NCBI GenBank assembly: GCA_037133755.1
Contig: JBAXNN010000006.1
Location: 53,541 to 117,540 of the forward strand
DNA length: 64,000 bases
Source of the DNA: F1-60-MAGs149 sp037133755
GTDB taxonomy: Bacteria > Actinomycetota > Thermoleophilia > Gaiellales > F1-60-MAGs149
Direction: 5' to 3'
Part shown: piece after piece, positions 49,706 through 57,689 of the stretch
Layout of the letters: each line of letters starts with the position of its first letter
How positions within the stretch are numbered: the first letter of the stretch is position 1
Notes under the pieces: model-generated
Database searches by the model: none
What the model saw: only the letters and a program-made list of their open reading frames with translations
Told to the model about the DNA's origin: nothing
Translations under genes and position numbers: made by a program

Positions 49706-50659
49706 ATGCAGAACCGTGACCGCCTCCACCGCTCCGAACTCGCCGTCCCCGCCTCGAATCTCCGCATGTTGGAGAAGGCGCCAGAAGCCGGTGCCGACAT
49801 CGTCTTTCTCGACCTCGAGGACGCCGTCGCACCCGACGACAAGATCCAGGCGCGCAAGAACGCCATCGAGGCCTTGCAGTCGCAGGACTGGTCGAAGACC
49901 GCGACGTCGGTCCGTATCAACGGGCTCGATACCTACTGGGCCTACCGCGACATCATCGAGATCGTTGAGGCGGTCGGAAACAAGCTCGACATGATCCTGG
50001 TGCCGAAGGTCGGTGCCCCCTCCGACTTGGAGTTCGTGGCGATGCTCCTGTCGCAGATCGAGCAGGCCTACGGCTACGACCCGATCCCGCTGACGGCACT
50101 GATTGAGACCGCGCCCGGGATGGCCAACGTTGAGGCGATCGCGCGCACGTGCCCGGACCGCCTTGAGGCGCTCTCGTTCGGTGTTGCCGACTATGCGGCC
50201 TCTACGCGCGCCCGCACGGTCGTGATCGGTGGTGTCACCCCGGAGTACGCGGTGCTCACCGATGCCGATCCTAACGGCAATCGCGAACTGCACTGGGGCG
50301 ATCCGTGGCACTTCGCGCTGTCGCGGATGATCGTGGCGTGTCGCGCCAATGGTCTACGGCCCGTCGACGGTCCGTTCGGCGACTTCAGTGATCCCGACGG
50401 CTACAAGATGGCTGCGCGCCGAGCGGCTGCTCTGGGCTGCGAAGGCAAGTGGGCGATCCACCCGTCGCAGATCGAGATGGCCAACGAGATCTTCTCGCCG
50501 CTCCCCGAGGAGATCGACCGCGCCCGCCGCATCATGACCGCCATGGACGAGGCTGCCGCCGAGGGTCGCGGTGCTGTTTCGCTCGACGGTCGGCTGATCG
50601 ATGCGGCCTCGATCAAGATGGCCCAGAACGTCGTGCGTCGCGCCGAGCTGCTGGGGTAG
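49706..50659 (+). CDS. CitE-family CoA ester lyase (malyl-CoA/beta-methylmalyl-CoA lyase type)
   Basis: A 317-residue HpcH/HpaI/CitE-fold lyase. Key features: RSELAVPASNLRMLEKAPEAGADIVFLDLEDAVAPDDK (metal-binding EDAV), TSVRINGLDTYW, ILVPKVGAPSDLEF, TALIETAPGMANVEAIA with the metal glutamate, LSFGVADYAAS and KWAIHPSQIEMANE. This set matches L-malyl-CoA/beta-methylmalyl-CoA lyases that split malyl-CoA into glyoxylate and acetyl-CoA. Neighbouring PEP carboxylase and serine-glyoxylate-type aminotransferase support that role over citrate-lyase beta. Stop lies two bases before the PEP carboxylase GTG. Confidence 0.85.
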   Translation: MQNRDRLHRSELAVPASNLRMLEKAPEAGADIVFLDLEDAVAPDDKIQARKNAIEALQSQDWSKTATSVRINGLDTYWAYRDIIEIVEAVGNKLDMILVPKVGAPSDLEFVAMLLSQIEQAYGYDPIPLTALIETAPGMANVEAIARTCPDRLEALSFGVADYAASTRARTVVIGGVTPEYAVLTDADPNGNRELHWGDPWHFALSRMIVACRANGLRPVDGPFGDFSDPDGYKMAARRAAALGCEGKWAIHPSQIEMANEIFSPLPEEIDRARRIMTAMDEAAAEGRGAVSLDGRLIDAASIKMAQNVVRRAELLG

Positions 50660-50661
50660 CC

Positions 50662-53265
50662 GTGGCCGTGCCCGCCTCGGACCTTGCTCTCGGCACCTTG
50701 GCGGGCGACGACGCCCTGTTGGAGCGTCTGCTGTTCGAGGCGATAACCCAGACCGAGGGCGACGAGATCGTCAACGGCGTCGTGCGGCTGCATGCCCTGG
50801 CCGGACGGGCACGCAGCGGGGATGCGCAGGCGGCAAACCAGTTACGGAGCGAGACCGCCCTCTTCGATCGCAGTGCCGCCGGCTCAATCGCCAAGGCACT
50901 CCTGATGCGGCTTCAGGTCGCCAACCTGTCCGAGGAGCGCGAGCGTGTTCGCCGCCTCCAGACGTCGACCGCGCGCCATGCATCGCTCGAGCACGCGATC
51001 GAGGAGATCGGCTCACCCGAGACGTTTCGCTCGCATCTTGATGATTTGCACGTCGAGTTAGTGCTCACCATGCATCCCTCCGACGCCACGCGCCGCGCCG
51101 TTTTGCACAAGCTTCACCGCCTGACGGAACAACTCGATGACGTTGATCGAGCCCTCGGACCCGATGCGCTTGTACAGGCATTGGCCGAGGCGCAGGAGAC
51201 GATCGCGGCCTGGTGGGCGACCGACGAGGTCCGTCGGAGTCGGCCGCCCGTCGAAGAAGAGATCCGCCGGACCGTCTTCCTCGTGGAGTCGGCGCTGTAC
51301 GACGCTGCGGCCGATGTCGCGATGGCGCTCGAGCGCCACCTCGGTTTTGCCCTCACGCGCCCGCCGATCTCGTTTGTGCAGTGGGCGGGCGGCGACATGG
51401 ACGGCAATCCATCCGCCACCGGCGACACGGTGCGCTTTGCCGTCGTCGAAGCTCGCCGTGCCGCGCTTCGACTGATGCGGGATCGTGTCGTGGCTGCCTC
51501 CCGCCTGCACTCCGAGGCGTCGCGCTACACCGACCCCGCTGCGCTGCTCGTATCGATCGCGCGCGATGCCACGTCGTTGCCGGGTGGCGGCGACGAAGGC
51601 GGCGCCTATGCCCACGAACCTCTGCGCCGCAAGCTGCGTCTGATCCGCGATCGACTCACGTGGACGATGCGCGCCCTCGATGACGTCGATGTCGACCCCT
51701 CCTGGATCTATCGCGATGCCGCCACGCTGATCGAAGATCTCTGCGCGGTTCGCGATGCTGCGCCAGGCGCCACACCCTCGCTCGATCGCCTCGTTTGGCA
51801 AGCGCGCATCTTCGGTTTGCACCTACTGGAAATCGACGTGCGCCTGCATGCGCGCGAATTGGGCGAGGCCGTCGATGCGCTGCTGCCCGGCGTCATGGGG
51901 CTCAACGGCCCGGCGCGCGCGTCTCACATCGCTGATGCTATCGGCCGTCTCCCCAACGCGAGCCCGACGTCAGAGGCACCAGACCTTCGGGCCGTTACCG
52001 CCCTCGACGCTGCGGCGCACCTCCGCGATGCGTTCGGCACTTCCCCCCTGCGCTCGCTGGTGATCTCCGGCTGCGAGGCGCCCGAAGACGTCATGGCGGC
52101 CACGTGGCTCCTTCATCACAGCGGCCTGCAGGAAGTGCCCGTGGTGCCACTCTTCGAATCCGGCGCCTCGCTGCGCAGCGCCACCGAGATCGCGGACACG
52201 GTGCTCGCGACACCAGCGTTTCGCGCGCACATCGACGCGACGGGTGGGAGATTGGAGGTGATGCTCGGACATTCTGATGGCGGGAAGGAAGAAGGCTTCA
52301 TCGGTGCGCAGTGGCGTATCTGGCGCGCACAGGAGGACCTTGTCGCGGTCTGCCAGCGCCATGGCATTGGGTTCCGTGCGTTTCATGGCCGTGGCGGTTC
52401 CCCCGCCCGCGGCGCCGCACCGCCCGACGAAATCGCCCGCGCCCTTCCGGCTGGGGCCGCCAGCGGTGGCCTACGCCTGACGGAACAGGGCGAAGCCGCC
52501 CGCTCGAAGCTGGCACACCCGGTCCTGGCGCGGCGCGCATTGGAGCAGGTGTTGTCGGGCGCCGTCATCGCCGCGACCCGCGACGCGGACGATGCCGTTC
52601 CCACCGACTGGCGCGAACAGATGGACCTCCTCGCGGACACTGGACGTGCAGCATGGCGATCGCTGCTCGATGATCCCGCCTTTGCCGCGGTCTTCATGGC
52701 GACGACGCCCGTTGGCCTGGCCGACGACATGAAGCTCGGCTCGCGTCCGGCACGCCGTGCTTCGGGCAGTGCCGACAGCCTACGGGCGATTCCGTGGGTG
52801 ATGGCGTGGACCCAGACCCGCGTGCTCGTGCCCGCCTGGTTTGGTGCGGGAACGGCGCTGGCTGCGGGTGATGTCACCCTCCAGCGAGCGATGCGCGCCG
52901 ACTGGCCGCAATTTCGGGCGATCATCTCGGCGCTCGAGGCCGCGCTGTTCCGGACCGACCTGTCGTTTGCCGACGATTACCTCGCCCTCTGTGACGACCC
53001 GGATGCCGTGCGCATCTGGACGGCCATTCGAACCGAACACGTCGCCGCCGAGGCGGCCATTCTCGCAATCACCGGCGAGGAGTCGCTGTACGAACGCCGG
53101 CCCGAGCTTCGCGCGCGCCTCGCCCACCGCAATCCGTGGATCGATCCGCTCAGCGCGATTCAGACCGACTTGCTGCGGCGTCTCGAAGCGGGCGACGAAT
53201 CGGTCCGGCAGCCGTTGCTCACCACCATGGCCGGTATCGCGGCCGGTGTGCAGTCCGTCGGCTAG
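50662..53265 (+). CDS. ppc: Phosphoenolpyruvate carboxylase, atypical
   Basis: A 867-residue PEP carboxylase, converting PEP and bicarbonate to oxaloacetate. The catalytic histidine motif reads LTMHPSDATRR (H138) where most have LTAHPTE. GGDMDGNP (244-250) replaces GGDRDGNP, and FHGRGGSPARGAAP (574-587) replaces FHGRGGSIGRGG. The C-terminus ends in AAGVQSVG instead of the conserved GLRNTG, whose Asn belongs to the aspartate-inhibitor site. These changes suggest altered allostery rather than loss of function since H138 and the RGG loop arginines persist. Second gene of the malyl-CoA lyase operon. Confidence 0.9.
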   Translation: MAVPASDLALGTLAGDDALLERLLFEAITQTEGDEIVNGVVRLHALAGRARSGDAQAANQLRSETALFDRSAAGSIAKALLMRLQVANLSEERERVRRLQTSTARHASLEHAIEEIGSPETFRSHLDDLHVELVLTMHPSDATRRAVLHKLHRLTEQLDDVDRALGPDALVQALAEAQETIAAWWATDEVRRSRPPVEEEIRRTVFLVESALYDAAADVAMALERHLGFALTRPPISFVQWAGGDMDGNPSATGDTVRFAVVEARRAALRLMRDRVVAASRLHSEASRYTDPAALLVSIARDATSLPGGGDEGGAYAHEPLRRKLRLIRDRLTWTMRALDDVDVDPSWIYRDAATLIEDLCAVRDAAPGATPSLDRLVWQARIFGLHLLEIDVRLHARELGEAVDALLPGVMGLNGPARASHIADAIGRLPNASPTSEAPDLRAVTALDAAAHLRDAFGTSPLRSLVISGCEAPEDVMAATWLLHHSGLQEVPVVPLFESGASLRSATEIADTVLATPAFRAHIDATGGRLEVMLGHSDGGKEEGFIGAQWRIWRAQEDLVAVCQRHGIGFRAFHGRGGSPARGAAPPDEIARALPAGAASGGLRLTEQGEAARSKLAHPVLARRALEQVLSGAVIAATRDADDAVPTDWREQMDLLADTGRAAWRSLLDDPAFAAVFMATTPVGLADDMKLGSRPARRASGSADSLRAIPWVMAWTQTRVLVPAWFGAGTALAAGDVTLQRAMRADWPQFRAIISALEAALFRTDLSFADDYLALCDDPDAVRIWTAIRTEHVAAEAAILAITGEESLYERRPELRARLAHRNPWIDPLSAIQTDLLRRLEAGDESVRQPLLTTMAGIAAGVQSVG

Positions 53266-53273
53266 CCAACTAA

Positions 53274-53307
53274 TAGGAATTTGCCTAACTACATTCTGAA
53301 AAATCAG
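53274..53307. promoter_or_regulatory. Two inverted repeats between ppc and aminotransferase genes
   Basis: TAGG-AATTTG-CCTA (53274-53287) and CTGA-AAAA-TCAG (53296-53307, extendable to ATTCTGA/TCAGTAT). They lie in an AT-rich 100-bp gap in an otherwise GC-rich region, upstream of a possible TAGACT -10 at 53333-53338. They could be LysR-type sites for a second promoter. Confidence 0.45.
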
Positions 53308-53365
53308 TATGGAAGTTATGGGACCGCCACCATAGACTGACTTCAATCGATCCAGGAGTCACGTA

Positions 53366-54520
53366 GTGAGCGCAACCGCACCCGAGCACACGATCTTCGA
53401 GAGTTACAACCCGCCGACCCGCCTGCTGGCCGGCCCCGGTCCGTCGAATGTCGACCCCCGTGTGCTCGAGGCGATGAAGAAGCCGCTCATCTCGCACCTC
53501 GATCCGAACTTCTGGGATCGCCTGCCGATCCTCGCTGAGATGATCGCGACGTACTACGGCCGCCAGGATGGCGTCTCGCTGACCCTCTCGATGAGCGGCA
53601 TGAGCGGCATGGAGGCTGGTCTACTCAATCTCGTGGCGCCAGGCGAGACCGTCATCGCCGCGAGCGGTGGCTTCTTCGGCAACCGCATCCAGGAAATGGT
53701 GCGACGCCGTGGCGCCAATCTGGTCGCGCTGGACGCACCCTTCGGCCGCCACGTCCCCAACGACGAGATCCTCGCTGCCCTTGAGCAGCACCCGGAGGCC
53801 GTGATGGTCTGCGTCGTGTACGCCGAGACCTCGACCGGCGTGGCCCACCCGCTGCAAGAGCTCGGTGAGGCGATGCGTGCGCAGGGGAGCGACGCGCTGC
53901 TCTTCGCCGACTGCGTCACGGCGATCGGTGCCATGCCGATCGAGACCGACGCCTGGGGCGTCGATTACGCCTACGGCTGCAGCCAGAAGGCCATCGCGGC
54001 TCCCCCTGGGCTCTCGCCGATCACGATCTCGAACCGTGCGATCGAGCGCCTCGGCCGCAACGGCATGCCCGTCCCGTACTCGATGGACATCGCCGAGCTG
54101 ATCAAGTATTGGGTCGATCGACCGATGACGTACCACCACACGACCCCGAACCTCGGCTACTACGCGCTCGACGAGGCGCTGCGCCTCGGCCTCGAGGAAG
54201 GCCTGCAGAACCGCTTCGATCGCCATGCCGATGCCGGCGCCTACATTCAGGCCGGCTTCCGCGAGCGCGGGTTCGACCTCCTCGCCGATCCGTCCTGCCA
54301 ACTGGCGCAGCTGACCGCCGTGTGTGTGCCCGAGGGCATCGACGGCAAGGCGATCCAGGGCCGACTGCTCAACGAGTTCAACATCGAAGTCGGTGGTGGC
54401 CTCGGCCCCACCGCTCCCCCGATCTGGCGCGTCGGCATGCTGGGCGTCAATGCGAACCGCGAGACCGCGGATCGCGTCCTTGCCGCGTTCGACCAGGTCC
54501 TCCCCACAGGAGCGCATTGA
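53366..54520 (+). CDS. Class V aminotransferase (serine-glyoxylate/alanine-glyoxylate type)
   Basis: A 384-residue PLP enzyme: LLAGPGPSNVDPRVLEAMKKPLISHLDPNF, MSGMSGMEAGLLNLVAPGETV, VVYAETSTGVAHPLQELG, LLFADCVTAIGAMPIETDAWGVDYAYGCSQKAIAAPPGLSP with the PLP-lysine in SQKA, and HHTTPNLGYYALDEALRLGLEEGL. This is the serine-pyruvate/alanine-glyoxylate family. Serine plus glyoxylate to hydroxypyruvate and glycine is favoured by the malyl-CoA lyase nearby. GTG start with AGGAG seven bases upstream; a 100-bp gap precedes it. Confidence 0.88.
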   Translation: MSATAPEHTIFESYNPPTRLLAGPGPSNVDPRVLEAMKKPLISHLDPNFWDRLPILAEMIATYYGRQDGVSLTLSMSGMSGMEAGLLNLVAPGETVIAASGGFFGNRIQEMVRRRGANLVALDAPFGRHVPNDEILAALEQHPEAVMVCVVYAETSTGVAHPLQELGEAMRAQGSDALLFADCVTAIGAMPIETDAWGVDYAYGCSQKAIAAPPGLSPITISNRAIERLGRNGMPVPYSMDIAELIKYWVDRPMTYHHTTPNLGYYALDEALRLGLEEGLQNRFDRHADAGAYIQAGFRERGFDLLADPSCQLAQLTAVCVPEGIDGKAIQGRLLNEFNIEVGGGLGPTAPPIWRVGMLGVNANRETADRVLAAFDQVLPTGAH

Positions 54521-54521
54521 C

Positions 54522-55748
54522 ATGACTGCTGAGCTGCATCAGGGCCCGCTGCGCGGGCTGCGCGTTATCGATCTCGCTACCGTTTTCGCCGGCCCAAGTG
54601 CAGCTCGCCGCCTCGCCGACTTCGGTGCCGAGGTGATCAAGGTCGAGCGTGTCGGTGATGGTGATGGCGCCCGCAACCTCGGCGAGCGCGACGGCGCCGA
54701 CGGGTACTACTGGCGCCATGTCGGCCGCAACAAGCGCCCGATCGAGCTCGACCTCAAGTCTGAGGACGGCAAGGACGTGCTGATGCGCCTCGTGCGCTCC
54801 GCCGACGTCCTGATCGAGAACTTCCGCCCCGGCACCATGGAGCGTCTCGGTCTCGACCCGGAGACGGTCCTGCTGCGCGAGAACCCGGGTCTCGTGATCC
54901 TGCGCGTCACCGGTTTCGGCCAGGACGGACCGTACGCCTCGCGCGCCGGCTTCGGCACGATCGCCGAGGCGATGTCGACGCTTGCGTACACCACAGGACA
55001 GGCCGACGGGCCGCCCACCCTGCCGCCGGTCGCACTGGCCGACGAGATCACCGGTGCCCTGTCGGCATTCTCCGTGCTCGCCGCGATCCGTCACCGTGAT
55101 CTCACCGGCGAGGGACAGGTCATCGACGCCACGCTGCTGGAGTCGATGCTCGATGTCGTCGGCCCCGGCCCGGCGATCACGAACCGCACGGGCGTGTCCG
55201 ATCAGCGGATTGGCTCGCGTCTCTGGTTCTCCGCTCCCCGCAACGTCTACCAGTGCTCCGACGGCTGGATCTGCATGTCCGGCTCGGCCGACTCGGTCGC
55301 CAAGCGCATCCTCGGAGTCGTCGGCGGCGACGACCTGGTCAATGATCCCCGGTTTGCCACCAATGCCGACCGCATCGAGCACGTCGACGCGCTCGATGCC
55401 CTCATCACCGAGTGGACGCTCCGCCACACGTGGGCCGATGCAGTGCAGATCCTGGCCGACGCCGGCGCGGCCGCGGGGCCGGTCTACAGCGCCGAGCAGC
55501 TGATCCGCGACGAGCACGTGATCGAGCGCGGTTCGCTCGCACCGGTGGAGAATCCGCATGGCGACGGCGAGTTGCTGCAGCCGGCCGTGACGCCGCGCCT
55601 GTCGCGCACCCCTGGTTCCGTTCGCCATGCGGGCCTCGCCAAAGGCTCCTGCACCGAGGACGTCCTCGCCGAGCTCGGATACACCGAGTGCGAGATCGCG
55701 GCGATGAGCGAATCGGGCGCGATCGGCGCGCTGCCCATCTCGGCGTAG
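54522..55748 (+). CDS. Class III (CaiB/BaiF) CoA-transferase
   Basis: A 408-residue family III CoA-transferase: GPLRGLRVIDLATVFAGPSAARRLADFGAEVIKVERVGDGD, WRHVGRNKRPIELDLKSEDGKDVLMRLVRSADVLIENFRPGTMERLGL, RVTGFGQDGPYASRAGFG and VALADEITGALSAFSVLAAIRHRDLTGEGQVID, with the likely catalytic Asp in ADEITG. Family members include succinyl-CoA:L-malate CoA-transferase of the 3-hydroxypropionate bicycle. Being next to a malyl-CoA lyase, it may form malyl-CoA from malate, replacing malate thiokinase. Starts one base after the aminotransferase stop. Other acids are possible. Confidence 0.85.
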   Translation: MTAELHQGPLRGLRVIDLATVFAGPSAARRLADFGAEVIKVERVGDGDGARNLGERDGADGYYWRHVGRNKRPIELDLKSEDGKDVLMRLVRSADVLIENFRPGTMERLGLDPETVLLRENPGLVILRVTGFGQDGPYASRAGFGTIAEAMSTLAYTTGQADGPPTLPPVALADEITGALSAFSVLAAIRHRDLTGEGQVIDATLLESMLDVVGPGPAITNRTGVSDQRIGSRLWFSAPRNVYQCSDGWICMSGSADSVAKRILGVVGGDDLVNDPRFATNADRIEHVDALDALITEWTLRHTWADAVQILADAGAAAGPVYSAEQLIRDEHVIERGSLAPVENPHGDGELLQPAVTPRLSRTPGSVRHAGLAKGSCTEDVLAELGYTECEIAAMSESGAIGALPISA

Positions 55749-55779
55749 CAGCGTCCGACAGGCGCCCGACAATGGAGGC

Positions 55780-56886
55780 GTGGCTCGCCCCCGCCTTCTG
55801 TCTGCCAACGCTCGCCACGCCGTGATTCCGATCGCGGCGTTGCTGCTCTTTGTGTTGGGCGTCGCCGCGCATCCGCCAAATGGCGTCCTGATCGGCTTCG
55901 GCGTCGTGTTGGCGCTCGCGGTCTTGGAGGCGGTGCACCACGCTGAGGTCATAGCCCATCGCGTAGGAGAGCCACTGGGCTCGTTGGTCTTGGCCGTCTC
56001 CGTCACGATCATCGAGGTCGGGCTGATCATCGTGCTGATGTCGGCCCACCCCGAGACCACCGCCACGGTGGCGCGTGACACAGTGTTCGCTGCCGCCATG
56101 ATCGCGTGCAACGGCATCGTCGGCGGTGCGTTGGTGATCGGCACGTTCCGCGGGCGCATTGCCACTTTCAACCCGGAGGGCGTCGGCGGTGCAGTAGCTG
56201 CCATCGCGGCGCTCGCGACGCTCTGCCTTGTCCTCCCGAACTACACGCTGACGACCACGGGACCGTACTTCTCGCCTGCCCAACTCGTGTTCGCGGCGGT
56301 GGCCTCGTTGGCCATCTACATCGCGTTCGTCAGCGCGCAGACGATCCGACATAGCGACCTCTTCCTTGAGCCTGAAACCACGTCGGCCCCCACTGCAGCG
56401 GTGAAGGAGGAGCACACTGATCGACCCTCACGCCGCCAGGCTGGCGTCAGCCTGATCTTGCTCGCCACCTCGCTCGTCGCCGTGGTGGGTCTGGCCGAGC
56501 TCACCACGCCGCTGATCGAGACCGCCGTCGAAGACGCTGGCCTGCCCCAGTCGGTCGTCGCGGTCAGCATCGCGCTCCTCGTCCTGCTGCCAGAGGCGAT
56601 TTCCGCCCTGCGCGCATCCCGGCGTGGCGACGTCCAGAAGAGCCTCAATCTCGCCTACGGATCGGTGATGGCGAGCATCGGCCTGACGATACCCGTGATC
56701 GCCCTGATCTCGCTCTTCTTCAACTACAACCTGGCGCTGGGCCTGCCCAACGCGGCCATCGTGCTCCTTGCGCTCACCGTCGCCGTGGCCACCCTGACGA
56801 TCGTGCCGGGGCGCTCGATCCTGCTTCAAGGTGTCGTGCACCTGAGCATCTTCGGCGCGTTCATCGTGCTCGCGTTCAACCCGTAG
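55780..56886 (+). CDS. ChaA/CAX-type cation:proton antiporter
   Basis: A 368-residue polytopic protein with about eleven helices in two homologous halves, each carrying the CaCA alpha-repeat: GSLVLAVSVTIIEVGLIIVLM with AAMIACNGIVGG in the first, and SVVAVSIALLVLLPEAISALRASRRGDVQKSLNLAYGSVMASIGLTIPV in the second. The glutamates within the repeats bind cation. A hydrophilic loop (residues about 195-225) separates the halves. Likely exchanges Ca2+ or Na+/K+ for protons. GTG start with GGAGGC immediately upstream. It may be unrelated to the serine-cycle genes just before it. Confidence 0.85.
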   Translation: MARPRLLSANARHAVIPIAALLLFVLGVAAHPPNGVLIGFGVVLALAVLEAVHHAEVIAHRVGEPLGSLVLAVSVTIIEVGLIIVLMSAHPETTATVARDTVFAAAMIACNGIVGGALVIGTFRGRIATFNPEGVGGAVAAIAALATLCLVLPNYTLTTTGPYFSPAQLVFAAVASLAIYIAFVSAQTIRHSDLFLEPETTSAPTAAVKEEHTDRPSRRQAGVSLILLATSLVAVVGLAELTTPLIETAVEDAGLPQSVVAVSIALLVLLPEAISALRASRRGDVQKSLNLAYGSVMASIGLTIPVIALISLFFNYNLALGLPNAAIVLLALTVAVATLTIVPGRSILLQGVVHLSIFGAFIVLAFNP

Positions 56887-56929
56887 CGACCCGCTGTCCG
56901 TCGCACAACGGTAGGCGCCGCCAACGACG

Positions 56930-56975
56930 AGCGGGACGGACTCGAGTGCGCTGCACGGCTCGTGTCCGTCCCGCT
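56930..56975. terminator. Bidirectional terminator hairpin
   Basis: AGCGGGACGGAC (56930-56941) pairs perfectly with GTCCGTCCCGCT (56964-56975), with CGAG/CTCG extending the stem inside. GTTGTTG follows on the plus strand. It separates the convergent antiporter and lipoprotein genes. Confidence 0.8.
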
Positions 56976-57023
56976 GTTGTTGAACGCTCTGCATCCTTGC
57001 TGCCGCTGCCGGCAGCCGTCTGC

Positions 57024-57440
57024 CTAGTTGGTCTGGCAGAGCTTCTGGAGCACGGCGGGAATCGTCATGCAGTCGATGCCCTTCTTGTAGACCCACATCT
57101 GACCTTCGGCCTGCAGGACCATAGTGAATTCGTAGTCGGGATTGACGGGGTAGATTACGGCCCAGCCATCCGCGCACTTCGTGCCCGGGGCAAGCTTCGT
57201 CACGGTCGGGTCCGCCTCTTGCGCGGCCGCGAGCAACGACGCGTCGTCGCACGTTGCCGAGCCGGTCGTAATCATCGTTGTGTCGGTCGTTGCCGCGGCT
57301 GTGGTTGCCGCGGCGGCGGTATCGGCCGCCGTGGCGGTTGCCTCGGTGGTCGTGGTGGTCGAGTCGCTCCCGCCACAGGCGCCGAGGATGACCGCGCTGA
57401 TAACGAGAAGTGCGATGAGAACGATCCGGTGGAGTTTCAT
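57024..57440 (-). CDS. Small secreted lipoprotein with Thr/Ala-rich linker
   Basis: A 138-residue protein with a lipoprotein signal (KLHRIVLIALLVISAVILGACGG; lipobox LGAC, cysteine at 22). It is followed by a low-complexity spacer of Thr and Ala (about residues 27-60) and a compact C-terminal domain with four cysteines (ATCDDASLL, GTKCADGWAV, GIDCMTIP, QKLCQTN), likely two disulfides, plus YPVNPDYEFTMVLQAEGQMWVYKKG. It resembles the small disulfide-bonded C-terminal domains seen on actinobacterial surface proteins, but I do not recognise it. Leaderless start behind TACAGT. Confidence 0.75.
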   Translation of the reverse strand: MKLHRIVLIALLVISAVILGACGGSDSTTTTTEATATAADTAAAATTAAATTDTTMITTGSATCDDASLLAAAQEADPTVTKLAPGTKCADGWAVIYPVNPDYEFTMVLQAEGQMWVYKKGIDCMTIPAVLQKLCQTN

Positions 57441-57446
57441 GCGACC

Positions 57447-57452
57447 ACTGTA
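57447..57452 (-). promoter_or_regulatory. -10 element (TACAGT) of lipoprotein gene
   Basis: TACAGT on the minus strand, six bases (GGTCGC), ATG at 57440. Confidence 0.55.
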
Positions 57453-57575
57453 CGCCCCCACACCGCGCGTTGCGATCGATTCTCCACATCGGCACACCGA
57501 TCGCCTGCTCGGTGCGAGCGTCCTCTCGACAGCCCGAACGGCGCGGCTACGCGCCCGTCCACGAAAGATCCACAG

Positions 57576-57647
57576 CTCCTCGGGTTGGACTCGAACCAAC
57601 AACCCTCCGATTAACAGTCGGATGCTCTGCCATTGAGCTACCGAGGA
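57576..57647 (-). tRNA. tRNA-Asn (GTT)
   Basis: A 72-nt cloverleaf on the minus strand: acceptor TCCTCGG pairs with CCGAGGA, D arm GCTC/GAGC, anticodon arm ATCCGA-CTGTTAA-TCGGA giving anticodon GTT, T arm GTTGG-TTCGAGT-CCAAC, discriminator G; CCA not encoded. It is a likely target of the Tgt/QueA queuosine pathway. TATGCT (57658-57663) is its -10. Confidence 0.97.
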
Positions 57648-57657
57648 ATGCGGCGGA

Positions 57658-57663
57658 AGCATA
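57658..57663 (-). promoter_or_regulatory. -10 element (TATGCT) of tRNA-Asn
   Basis: TATGCT on the minus strand, ten bases upstream of the mature tRNA 5' end. Confidence 0.5.
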
Positions 57664-57689
57664 GCCCGAATCTGGGGGCGTACGACGCG

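Noticed and set aside
54447..56204. 585-residue minus-strand frame spanning CoA-transferase and antiporter
   Set aside because: Antisense to two clear genes with different functions; no motif.
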